Below the pieces are notes generated by a model. The model saw only the letters and a list, made by a program, of their open reading frames with translations. It did not search any database and was not told where the DNA came from. Positions 26,062-44,053 of a stretch of DNA of 64,000 bases are shown here, piece after piece. Positions within the stretch are counted from its first letter, which is position 1; each line of letters begins with the position of its first letter. Both the position numbers and the translations under genes were made by a program. Source of the stretch: Erigeron canadensis (Eukaryota > Streptophyta > Magnoliopsida > Asterales > Asteraceae); contig NC_057766.1 of the NCBI RefSeq assembly GCF_010389155.1, positions 33,861,516-33,925,515 on the forward strand. Direction: 5' to 3'.

Positions 26062-29000
26062 ATAATTAGGATATATATATATATTATATATATATATATA
26101 GTGTAACACAGAACACTTTTAAAATAAGAACGGTGAGAACACCTTAAAAACATCATTTTGATGCATTAAAAGTCCATAAAACTGACATAGTGCATAACTA
26201 ATTATCATTATTTAAGTGTTTAACAACACATTAATTCATCAAAATCGAAAAAATTACGTTTTTTGTTGGATGCATCCAAGATGGATGCACAAAACAAAAA
26301 ACATGATTATTTCGATTTTGACGGATGAATGTGTTGTTAAACACTTAAATAATGATAATTAGTTATGCACTATGTTAGTTTTATGGACTTTTAATGCATC
26401 AAAATGATGATTTTAAGGTTTTCTCAGCGTTCTTATTTTACATTTGTTCTTATTATATATATATTGTGTTTTATACAAAAATTAAAGTTAGTTGAAAAAC
26501 TAGAAATGTTTATGCCTCTAGTATGTGAATGTGATTTTTGTAGCGGCCGATGTGCAATTTGAAGCTCCCCTTAAAATTGTGTTATATCCGGACCCAATAC
26601 TGAGAGCAAAGAACAAACGTGTTGATACCTTTGATGACAACTTGAAGAAGTTGGTAGACGAAATGTTTGACGTTATGTACAAGTAAGTTTTTCTCTATTA
26701 TTTGGTTTACAGTGTGGTAATTTGCTCGTGGTTTATGTGTGCGATTGATTGTAAATATAGATTGGTAGAGGTTTTGGATTTTGAAAGTTTTAAAGATGTG
26801 TTTAAGTATGTGGTAGACTTTGCTTTGTTTGCAAGTTGCGCACGGGTTATACTTATCGCAACTAAATATGTTTTCTTGAAGATAAGTGGAGTGTAGCCTA
26901 GTGCCAAGAATAGTAGTATTGATGTAATTTGCTTGAATCCAATGCTTCTTAACACTAGCTTGTTCACATTATGGTAGACTAAGGTTGGCGTGAAGTTAGC
27001 GAAAGATTGTAGGGCTTGCTCATACCAAATAGAGTGCCAAGTTAAATAGGGAGGGCTTTGTCTTCATGGCTTAATCTTTTTGTTTTATGTGCTGAATTAA
27101 CCGAGTCATGGTCTGTTGGACCCAAGTAACCCTTCTTCAAGGAGCTGCCCAAGGCTCTGAGCATCTGTCTTTGGGTACCACCTCGTGGAGTTGGTTTACC
27201 ACCTTAGTTTGATTGGGTAAATGAAAAAGGATTTAGCCATGAAGAAGTCAAATACCTTTAGCTGAGCTGACTAACTCTATGGTGTTGCAAAATTTAGATG
27301 TTACTGGGTAACGGGTTCACCCTTCTTATTATATTAATCAAATGAAAATCAGGCGATTGGCTAAAATACAAATCAACTTTTACAAAAACAGGCAACCTGT
27401 GCCATTATGAGTCAAACTAGACATACAACCTCAAACAACCAGCTAGATGTTACATAATACAAGGAGAAAATGCACACCAGTAGATACAGATAACTCAATA
27501 TACTAGTCATTAGCGACTTAGGAAATCCCCTTAGAGATAGGGGCTACTTTCTTGTGGTAGTCATTGCAGATCACAAAATTTAGATGTTTTACTTTTACAT
27601 AGTCGTATAATTAAGTTGACCTAACTTAACTTGTTCAGTTTTCCAATATAAACCAGGTTTTGTTTTCATTTAACTGAAAAATGTTATTTAATAAGAAAGA
27701 CAGAATAACTTTTAGATTACTCAAAGTACAATCCTGCATTCAAACTAGCAGAGTCCAAGCAATTTGCCAACATGTGTAATATAAAAGCAGAAATTGGAAG
27801 TATTTTTATCTGATTTAGGAAGCGGAAAAGAAACATTGCATGCAGAAGTATAAACATTATTTGTCCAGACGTTACTATAACTTTGAAATATTGAGGTTTT
27901 CTTGAAGTGATTATTTCTTTTTTTAAGAAATAATCACACATCTTCACTGATTAGGCTTATAGCAAATCTTGTTATTTCAGGAGTATGAACAATTCTTGTT
28001 GGCTTCCTTGTCCACAGAACTGATGGCATTGGGCTCTCAGCACCCCAAGTTGGGATTAATATTCAACTTATGGTGTTTAATCCTGTTGGTGAACGAGGCG
28101 AAGGAGAGGAAATTGTTCTTGTAAATCCACGAGTCACCAGATATTCTAAAAAGTTGGCTCCATTTACAGAAGGCTGCTTATCCTTTCCAGGGATCAATGC
28201 TGATGTGGTGGTAATAACATATACTGTGCTTCATATGTTTAGTTTAAAGTGATTAATTATGCTCTTAGAATTATTCTAGCACACTTTGGTGACTGCATGC
28301 TTAATAATACTTAGTGAGACCAGTCAGATAATATGTAGACTTTGTTTGCTCACAAATTAGTTATAATTATTAGATATATCCAGCTTAGCCATTCAGATAT
28401 AGTTCTTCAATATGTTCTTCACGTCGATTTTTGATGTGGTAGCCTTTGACTTGCAGAGACCAGAATCTGTCAAGGTTGATGCACAAGATATTACTGGTGC
28501 CAAGTTTTCAATTAGCATGTCGCACCTTCCTGCCCGGGTTTTTCAACATGAATTTGATCATTTGGAGGCAAGTTGATCAATTTCCATCTTGTTAGACTAC
28601 AACCCGATAAATTTACCTTTTGACCATTCATTTTTTTTGTTTTGAATCTTATATTTTGCTATGAATCATTTTCACCCTGTTAGTTTCTGGACTTACTCAT
28701 CACACGTTTCGTATATTTACAGGGAATTCTCTTCTTTGATAGAATGACTCCAGCAGTTGTCGATAGTATCCGCGCAGAACTACAGGTGAATAGTCATTAT
28801 CCGTGCCAATTTCTGTATCTGCACCATTATATAAAGCATTTATGCCCCCCATTTTTTTTTCTTCCAAAAATGATCAATAATATCCTAGTAACACCTCATC
28901 ATCTTTTATGTCCATGTTACCAGATATCCTCGACTTTATCCTTCATTATATTCATTTAAGCGAGCATTTTCTTTCGTCTCTTATTCAGCAAACAGCGCCC

Positions 29001-29421
29001 ACCAACACCGATAACCACTGCACCTACCAACAAAATCCCTCAAAAATCATTATAAAACGTCTGAAATCAATAAGCCATCCTAACGGGTGTCGCTGCTTTG
29101 CACAGACACAATGAAAATTATTGAAAAATAAAAATGCCACACATCAAATCTACTTAATAATAAGACTTACAATACACTTTAAAGCAATGCTGTATGACAG
29201 AGAGAGCAAAAAAAGGCAGGGTTGGGTTGAACACACTTTTTTTTAGTAGTTCTTCAAGTTTCAGCATGATGTTTACCTTTGTTATGGATGCTGGTTAATC
29301 GTTTTCATGACATTAACAGGCATTGGAACAGAAATACGAGGATAAGACCGGACTAAAGAGGCCTGAAAGTATTGAATCCCGCAAAAGATGGAAGGCAGCT
29401 GCTGGATTTGGACGATCTTGA
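25705..29421 (+). CDS. PDF1B: Peptide deformylase 1B, organellar
   Basis: This metallo-hydrolase removes the N-formyl group from new plastid (and mitochondrial) proteins. Six exons join in frame: 25705-25915, 26544-26682, 28018-28210, 28457-28567, 28723-28785 and 29320-29421, giving 272 aa. All three metal/substrate motifs are present: GIGLSAPQVG (motif 1), EGCLSFPG (motif 2, Cys ligand) and HEFDHLEG (motif 3, HExDH, with His ligands and catalytic Glu). The first 60-70 residues are basic and Ser/Pro-rich with few acids, fitting an organelle transit peptide. The C-terminal extension ALEQKYEDKTGLKRPESIESRKRWKAAAG is typical of PDF1B. Intron 4 begins GCAAGT, a GC-AG intron, and it separates HEFDHLE from GILFFD. 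Intron 1 holds a TTG microsatellite and a palindromic MITE. Confidence 0.96.
26003..26061. repeat. (TTA)n(TTG)n microsatellite in PDF1B intron 1
   Basis: 'attattattattattgttg' grades into a long TTG run and is followed by a TA-rich tract to 26100. It is fully intronic. Confidence 0.85.
26111..26449. mobile_element. Palindromic MITE in PDF1B intron 1, about 340 bp
   Basis: The two arms pair over nearly their full length. Left landmarks are 'aaaataagaacg', 'catcattttgatgcattaaa' and 'ataactaattatcattattt'; the complements follow in reverse order on the right, around a 'ggatgcatcc' centre near 26275. AT-rich flanks prevent a firm target-duplication call, so the superfamily is not assigned. Confidence 0.85.
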
Positions 29422-31450
29422 TTAGAGTATGGACATTATCGTAATTATATGACATTTAAACCATTTCCTATGTATACTTATCATTCCTGTAGGTGGTTAT
29501 ATATAGAATTGCAGAAGTGTGTTATGATTTCACATTTATGTGAAACTTACATATGTATTTTACAGCCCAGCCATAAGAGAGTGATTAGCATTTCTAGCCT
29601 GCATTTGATCCTTTGTTTTTCACAAACCTATCTGAACTACCAATGTGATTAATAATTGTTGTCACCTAGTGTGAGCATGGTACCACGTTAATGCATACAA
29701 TTTTTGCTTCTTAAAAGGGTTTAAAGGATTACAATTCTGAATTATATGTCTACCTTTTTATGTCAGTAAATTTAGAACATATGGTGGGTGATAGGCACCA
29801 CCATGGTTTTAAAGGCAAAGATGTATGTTCACATAAATCATTCAGAGCATATCCTAATGGCGGGGCATGAGGGGCGGACTCAAAATCAAATACGATAAGA
29901 TTTACAAAATATTTATAGTAATAAAATTTTATTTTATTTTTTTGTGAGATTTTACACTACGCAAAACATTAATCAAGTGGTTTATGAGAAGTGAAAAGTG
30001 AATTTAATGATGTACGGCAAATAAGTTTAGGTGTGAAACTTTCCTCACATATTAAAGTTTTAGTATTTCTTGTTTAACGAATAAATGTTTATACCTACAT
30101 GAATTTTATGGTTATAAAAAATTAGTATTTGAGGGCTCCACACATAAACTTAGATATCCGACAGACTTATGTTATCATCTCTTCATGAGAAACCCTGATA
30201 TCACTCGAAACTCCATTTTTTCTCCTCATGGTCACGTCCTAATATCACTCGAAACTCCATTTTTTCTCTTCAATAATCACGCCCTTTATCATTTAACTTG
30301 GTAATATTATTATTTTTTAGTTATTATGATAAAATCAAATACAAGCATAAGCTATGTGTAAGAATAATAAGACTGGACAATATCATGAATATGATAATCT
30401 AATTATTAGAATTTGAATGTTTTGTAAAACTTAAATCATGATAAACACAAAAACTTAAATCATAAAAATAAAAGTTAAAGCCGAAAAGCCGAAAATGATG
30501 ATAAAGGGCAAGTAGAAACTTTAAAACATGATGATCCATAATCTTGGATAATAGTTATAATACTGAGTAGCTTTTATCTTTCTTTCTTTAATGGTCAAAG
30601 ATTTATTAAATATAAAAGTTTAACAATTAATTTATGTATGTATCTACAATAATCTAATACAACCACAAAAAGACTACTAATCCTATGATGATATAAAAAA
30701 ACAAGAATAACAAAAAAGGAAAATAATAATTTCTTTAAAGAAAATTTGGTAATAATTTTTTAAAACTATAACAATGAAATGTGTATAGTTCACTTTCTTT
30801 TAATTTTGTTAGTCATAACATTAATAATAAAAGGGCAAACGAAGATGTTTTAAGATAATAAATCAATATATAAAAAAAATAATGTTAGATGTAACCTTAA
30901 CGTGCATACAATTTTTTGTACAATTCATATTAAAAGTTTATTTTTTTAAATTTTTGATAAGTATATAACTATTTAATACATTTTAACTGGATCTTTAAGA
31001 GATGTATTTACCAAGACCAATTTAGGATTCACTGTAGAAAATCAATACTGGAGTACTATTTTTTGGATTTTACATAAATATCTTATCCACTTTTTATGAT
31101 AATAATGCATTGAAATTTAGTTTGTCTTTGTTGAATATCACCAGTAAACGGTGCTAATGCTAATAATTGAATTTATATTAAAAAAAAGCCATCATTATTA
31201 AATTTCAGCAGTACAAATACCACCCCTCATCCCACCATCATTATTCATTGTCCATAATAATCAACGGCTCAAACTCTCTCAATTAATTCCAAACCCCACC
31301 ATTCAACGACTTCCACGTGTCCCCACCCCGGGGCCCCACAACAGCCATCGTACACGGACCTCTAAACTCTCTCCAAATTAAATTTCATAAAACCATTTCA
31401 ATTCCAATCACCAAAACGGAAAAAAAAAACAAAACTAAAACTAAAATCAT
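29422..31450. other. Intergenic: PDF1B 3' region to shaggy-kinase promoter
   Basis: No gene is visible. 29650-29700 ('ctagtgtgagcatggtacca') looks like a Helitron 3' end on the minus strand, without a matching start. At 30197-30290 a 44-bp unit containing 'atatcactcgaaactccatt' is repeated twice. Downstream of 31200 the sequence becomes pyrimidine/GC-richer ('ccccaccccggggccccac'), as in a promoter. Confidence 0.5.
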
Positions 31451-31469
31451 CCTCCCGAGAAGCAAAGAA

Positions 31470-34184
31470 AAAAATATATAAAATATAATTTTGTGTATCT
31501 CTGAATCATTATATACAACAGTTTATACGTTTTCTATCTGTAAGTACGATTTCATTTTATTTATATTAGGTCATTAATTTATTAATTAATTGATCCTTAG
31601 GTGTTGAAATTGATCGATTTTTTTTTTTATTTGTAATTATTTGCAGATCTCGAGCTGTGTTTACATACATAAATATTTTACAGGTATGTATTTTTTGAAT
31701 TATTTTCTGTATATATGTATATATATAATGTGATTTATGTGGATAGATGAGAAATTTGAGCTTAAATTTTGCTTTTCATTGTTGTTAGTATATATAGATG
31801 ATATATGTATATGTTTGAAAAGTTAAGAAGAGATTGTTAAGCTGTGGAAGCTCGGTTGCATATTTATGAAGAAATGATGTAATTTTAGAAGATTTAGTTG
31901 AAACTTATGGAGAGTTTATAGATCATGATCTGTTTTCTTTTTCTGATGCTTAAAATTAATTGTAAGATATGTAGATAGTAATTTGCAAGTCCGCGAATTT
32001 TGGTAGTTAACGGGTAGATTTTAGGAGGAAACATAAATAGTGTAGATACAAAACATGGCAGGGCAAGCGATAGAAAGGATGGTCCCTCGCATGTTCGCAA
32101 TGATTAGGAAGTGGGTGTGATCGACATTAGGTTTCTGTTTCCTAGTATATAGAAATTGGTTGAGCTCGGCTGCTAGGGTTCTGCCGCTGTTTATTTCTAT
32201 GTATGGAATAAATTTTGTCAAGAAACGTGCTTTTTTTTTAAACGGCAAGAAATGTGCTTTTTAGATATATGAATAGGTTATGAGATCCCCTAGGTAGCTG
32301 GATGTATTGTGTAGGGGTTGGTGCTGGTGATTTTTATACACCTTGTGCATTGTTAATTTGTTATGCTTGTATTCTTTTGAAATGAGGCTCTTGGTAAAAT
32401 GGCGGTAAAGAAAATCAACAACAAAAGAGAGTAGCTGAGCTGTCTAGTGGTCGTGGAGATCGTAGTTGTATTGTAAAATTGCATATTTCCACTATCAGAC
32501 CTAGTGGAATCTTCTAAGATGCCCTAAATGACGCCATATTTCGTTAAAGAAAAGGGTTAAATTTGTGACGGATGACTATTTAAGCCACACTGAATTCGTT
32601 TTGGAGTGCAGGGTGTAGTTGTTGGTAGCTTCCTGATACTGTGAACTGTGATGAGCGTTGGGAAAAAAAGCAGTTGTAAATTTCGGTTACCTTGGGAGCA
32701 AAACATTTTATGCCACCAAAGCATGGAGGCACTTGATTAGTAAAACTAGACGTGATTGTATCAGTTCTCAGTAAAAAGCAAAGATCCCAAGAGATCTTCA
32801 GATGCTTCCTTGGTTTTAAAAATCGCGCTTAAAGCGCGATTAAGTGCTAGGCGGCAATAAAAGCGTCCCTGAGCGCCTTAGGTGACAATAAGCGTCCCTG
32901 TACATAAAGCGCACGCTTTAAGCGATTTTCTCTGAATCGCCAAGTACAAAAGTGCTCGCTTTTGGTACAAAAACGTTCTTTGCTCTTTTTTTCTTACTTT
33001 TTTAATATATCATGAAGTTTAAGCTTCTTTAATTTGTACATAAAGCTTTTTATGTTGTACATAAAAATTGTTTATAAGTTAAATTATATATATCTTTCAG
33101 TTATCCAAATTTTAGATGTGTAAATATTAACTTTGTAGTATATATTACGTATAAATAATAAATAAACTTATATTTAAACCGTGCCTCTCGTTTACAAAAC
33201 TCTCACCACTTTCCCGCAGCGATTAGCGCTTCAGAAATGGACCCTATCGCTTTTGTGCGCTTAGCGCCTTTTAAAACCAAGGATGCTTCCACTTAGGGTG
33301 TATACTAGAGTTATACTTTCTGGTTCCCTAAATCTGTATAATAACTTTCTTTTTTTAAACATGCCCAATTGTGTATGTCTTTAAGAAGTACCACTTTCTT
33401 TCCATAGTGCTCAAGATGCTACCCATACTAAAATTTGTTTTAGATACTATGGATTACATTTTTTGGGTCTCATGAGAAATTCATTTATGAAGGTTCAAGT
33501 TGATGGTGTGCCATCAACATCCTGGCTGAGATGCTACTGGCAGCAACCATGAAAGTTTTGCCTATGGTTAATTGTTCATTTTGCATCTCCCTTTAGCCAA
33601 CCACTTTAACATTTTTTCTCATTATGTTTTTTTGATGTAGACTTTGATACCTTTTGTCCAACTACTCCATGGAGCCCATGCAAAGTGCCATCTCCACGTG
33701 ACAGCTAATGAGATGCCTAGAACCACTTTTCATGAATCTAAGTTGTCACGTAGTGGTCATCAAGCATGGTGTCCTGAAATTGATCTATTTTGAAATGTTC
33801 CAAAACAAGAAACTGTAACAGTAAGTATAAGTGTATGTTTCAAGTGTATTAGAATGAAAGATTAAATTTAGATTATCATTGGTCACTACTAAAATCTGTG
33901 ATGCAACAATCTAAATATTAGCAAAAATAAGTGTAGTAATTGATCTTATTGCATGTTTGTATAAGTTTCTTGGATTGTATTGTTTTCAGTATTTTCAAGG
34001 CCATTTTATATTCTTGTAGGGCACCAATATGTGACGCATCATATAATTGGCACTTCGTGTCTCACTTAATGTCTGTTGATTGGCAAATTTTGATCCATGC
34101 TTATGAATAATAAGGATATTTATCATATGAACATATAGAGTGTCGTTGTGAATTCAATGGTATCTGACGTCTTTTGGTATACAG
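31470..34184 (+). promoter_or_regulatory. Shaggy-kinase promoter end, leader exons and 2.5-kb leader intron
   Basis: An A/T-rich 'atatataaaatataat' near 31475 is a possible TATA region. Likely leader exons end at 31539 (donor GTAAGT), run 31647-31683, and resume at 34185 (acceptor TATACAG). The last leader intron (31684-34184) is long and contains the hAT-like element at 32809-33281. Just before the start codon, 34198-34212 is a four-codon upstream frame (ATG AGT GCT GCT TAA). Exon calls are from splice consensus only. Confidence 0.5.
32809..33281. mobile_element. hAT-like non-autonomous element, 473 bp, perfect 8-bp duplication
   Basis: The terminal repeats are 'cttggttttaaaa' at the left and 'ttttaaaaccaag' at the right. 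'gatgcttc' flanks both sides exactly (32801-32808, 33282-33289), as hAT insertion leaves. Both subterminal regions are dense in 'gcgctt/aagcgc' palindromic motifs ('gcgcttaaagcgc', 'gcgcttagcgcc'), while the middle is AT-rich and non-coding. It lies in the leader intron of the shaggy kinase. Confidence 0.92.
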
Positions 34185-34251
34185 ATAAAGTTATAACATG
34201 AGTGCTGCTTAAGTGGTATCAGATACGTCTTTTCAACTCGGCCCCCACAAT

Positions 34252-37076
<2,825 letters not shown>

Positions 37077-38400
37077 GTCATTGAAAATGTTATCTGTTAA
37101 ATTATTGTGTAACATGTTTATCTTTGGATGCTTATTTATTAGCTTTTGTTGAACTACTTTGCCCTGACATTTTCCGCACACTTGACACCAGGGCTCTATG
37201 CATATGGTGGTGAAAAGTGAAACTTATGTAGCCTTCTATGGTATTGTTGTTTTCTGATATATGAAAAAAGTTGGTTGTGGTTGCTTAATTTCATTCTCAG
37301 TTAAAGGATACAAATGTTGGAATTACTATCCGGTTTACAAGCTCTGTGGGTGACTTTTCGTCACTTAAGAAACACGATTATTGATGTTCATTTTTGCAAT
37401 GTTTGTCAAAAGTCAACATTTTCTTGTCTCTGCAGTGTTGCATTGAGAGTTGAATATGTGCGTACTCCTAAGTCCTAACCTGGGTGGCAAAATAGGTGAT
37501 AGGATAATAGACTATACGAGTTGGAGTAAAAATGGGTAAATGTTAATAGTGGCGGTTATAACCGGATGACTGCGGTTATAACCGGATGACTTGAGTTAGA
37601 TTATTCATACAACAATTTGTCTAACTTTCTAATAATATTTGAATCATGACTCTTAGCCTTTTATTTAAGAGTTAAGATGTCTTTAACTTAACTAGTATAG
37701 TTAGATATTAACAATTTTAGAGTATTCGAATCCAATTTTCAAATGTATGAATATAGAAGGCATCAAGGAATATGCTTACAAAGGTGTATGTTACTAAATA
37801 AGAGTAACTTCCACTTTAGAACAATAGATTTAGACTATTCATTTTCATATTATACTAAAGACAATATAATCATTTGTCATACTTAAAAAATATACGAGAA
37901 AGATAATATGATCAAGAACATGATAAATGGGTACTTCATGTGTGTCTTCCTCACACATATGTAGTCTCTTCAAGGATAATATATTTCTATTAAAAAAAAA
38001 AGACACACATGTGTAGTCTCTTCAAGGATAATATATTTCTATTAAAAAAAAAAGAATGAAAAGACACTATAATTTTTTCATTTCTCTCTCTTTGTCTTTA
38101 TTTTTTTTTTCTATCTCGTTGTATTTTAAAAATTTCCCGGAATTATAACACCTGTTGGAGTGAATCACACGTCTCAAGCTCGGAAATAAAAAACATTAAT
38201 AAAATTAAAAATTATCATGTCCATCGTTATGCGCAAGAAATTTTCTATCTTTATTCAAAAAGAATCAAATATATACTACTGGTAGAACTCCGTACATAAA
38301 TTCAAGTTTACATTTCCATTTTCCTTGTAAAAAACAAATATAAAAAGCTCGTGGGTTGGGGCAGACCATACCTCACTACTTGTCACATACAATCGTGTCG
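37077..38400. other. Intergenic: kinase 3' end to helicase promoter
   Basis: No gene is visible. At 37550-37590 'gcggttataaccggatgact' is repeated twice. At 37952-38055 a 52-bp unit ('gtagtctcttcaaggataat') is repeated twice, each copy ending in an A run. The kinase 3' UTR should lie within the first few hundred bases. Confidence 0.6.
37952..38055. repeat. 52-bp tandem duplication
   Basis: Two units beginning 'cacacat(a/g)tgtagtctctt' and ending in 'attaaaaaaaaaag' sit back to back with one visible difference. The poly-A end of each unit suggests slippage or duplication around an A tract. Confidence 0.85.
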
Positions 38401-38404
38401 CCAT

Positions 38405-39297
38405 TCTCCCTTTATAAACACACGCACACACCTATAACACGTATATAAAAATAAAAAATAATAATAAAAACATTTTCAGCTCACTTCGATCGTTCATATT
38501 TCTCCTCTCCGGCGAGGCGCCTTTTCCTCTCCACCACCTTCATCCATTTCTACGGAGAGGAAACCCACATTTTTATCTTCCATTCTGCCCCTTTTTATTG
38601 ACCTAAAAATCATCCCGCATTTCAACCCGTACAAATTTCTAGGTAACCATTTTATTTTATTTCCTTTTTTGTTAATTTAGGGTTTTTATTTCCATTTTTC
38701 CTCAAACATCCAGATTTTTTTTCTTCTTTTGTTTTTTGCTTATTAAACCCTAGCTTAAGTTTTAGACAAATGTTTAGTTGCTAACATTTTTTATTTATAA
38801 AATGTGACATAATATCTCTGGTATAGCTTTTAGTACTCTTGATTTTGTTATAGTTTAACACTTTGTCTATTTGCATGTGGAAAAGTTTTTATCTTTTTAC
38901 TATATTTTTTTTTACTTATATATAAATGTAGCTATACAAATATAAATATATATGGGTTTACTTTCTTTAATACTGTCATCAAACTATTTTCCTCCAAGTA
39001 AGTCACTAAAAGATTGTCTTTAAGTCAATAAATGTTTTTTAAAACCATTTGATTTATATATAAAAATGTATCTTTATACATAAAGGCATAAAGCTGATGT
39101 TTTTCTTTATTTAACATCTATATAATGGCTTAAAATGAAAAAGTACCTAGTAGTATAGATAGTAATATATTTATGTTGTCGTTTAAGCCTTTACGGAGTA
39201 CTTATTTATTGTTTAGTTTGTAAAATGCTGCAAGTTAAACTAGCTCTGTTTGGGTTAGTTAAATGGGAATTTGTCTTTGTGTAGTGTATTTGATATA
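38405..39297 (+). promoter_or_regulatory. Helicase core promoter, 5' UTR and leader intron
   Basis: 'ctttataaacacacg' near 38410 is a plausible TATA box. A pyrimidine-rich leader ('tctcctctccggcgaggcgc') follows, ending at a donor 'ag|gtaacc' (38642). The leader intron spans 38643-39284 (acceptor 'gtgtag'), and 13 bases of leader remain before the ATG. Splice sites are by consensus. Confidence 0.55.
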
Positions 39298-42936
<3,639 letters not shown>

Positions 42937-44053
42937 TAATCATGCCAAGTCACTGTTTAATATCCCACAGAAAGAATATGGTGTGTTTAAGTGGGATGTT
43001 GGCAGTTAATCTTATTTGTGGTGAACGTGAAAATGTAATCCAGGGTAGATCTGTCTATTTTGTGTTCTATTATGGAATTTGCAAAAGAGAATGACAATGT
43101 GCTGACTCACTTAGATGTGTCCAAGCTATATGTTCATTTTGGGAGCTTCTAACATAGGAGGGATTGTTTTTGTTATTTTTGAATGACTTATGTGTAAAGC
43201 TATGCATGCATTACTTTGATATATGCAATATTAAGGTCGTTTCCTCCATTCTGATGTGTGTATTCACTGTTTATATTCTTCAATCTTGTAGAAAGTACAT
43301 TGGCTTCTTTTATCGTTTCAGTTTGTTGAAATTGCATTTGGTTTGTGGCAAGACTAAGTTTACCTCTACCTATAAGCCTCCAAACTTGCACTAGCCTGGT
43401 TGGGTTCTATTTGATGTGATTTCGTCGTTATTTATCTCTAGGTGCTCATGCAAATCTGTGATTACTTTGCAGTTTGCACGCTTCAATGCATTTAAGCTTA
43501 GAGTTTGATTTAGGGCAATGATACCTTAGAGTTTTATTTAGGGCATTACCTGCTTGAACTACACTTGAGTATGACAAGTCCAGAGTATCGTGAGTTGAAA
43601 AAAATATCAACATATACTCCACTAATATCACTATTATTAATGCCAATTCAGATTCATAATGTAAAGATGGTTTTATTACTGTTGCACCAGATAAATATGA
43701 ATCTTTTTCTAGTTCTTTTTGGTTCATCTTTGTGCATTCTACTGAATCCCAGGCGTGTTATTAATCTAAATCATAGAATTTTCTTCATTAACACAATGTA
43801 GAAGATAGGAGTACCGTTGTGTATACACGCAGATCATGTTACTTCTTTAATTAACCTTTAAGGTGGTTGACTCCTAGTTCTTTATAAACCTTTCTACTTT
43901 ATGGTGTACAAATGCCTGTTTTCGCTCCAAACAAAGAGCAACCAAAATAGGAAAATTGAGGATGTGAACTTCCAATCCATATTCACAATTAATGTTTCCA
44001 TGGAAAACTGAGTTGCACAACTATTATGCTTGTAGCATGAATCAGTCAATCAA
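42937..44053. other. Convergent 3' intergenic region
   Basis: The helicase (+) and the translocator (-) end facing each other 1.1 kb apart. The stretch should contain both 3' UTRs. No other coding signal is seen, and the short frames here (43164-43394, 43446-43727, 43565-43801) lack any family signature. Confidence 0.6.

Noticed and set aside
34213..34251. Upstream extension of the shaggy kinase from 34213
   Set aside because: It would start on GTG. The first in-frame ATG is 34252, which gives the expected N terminus.
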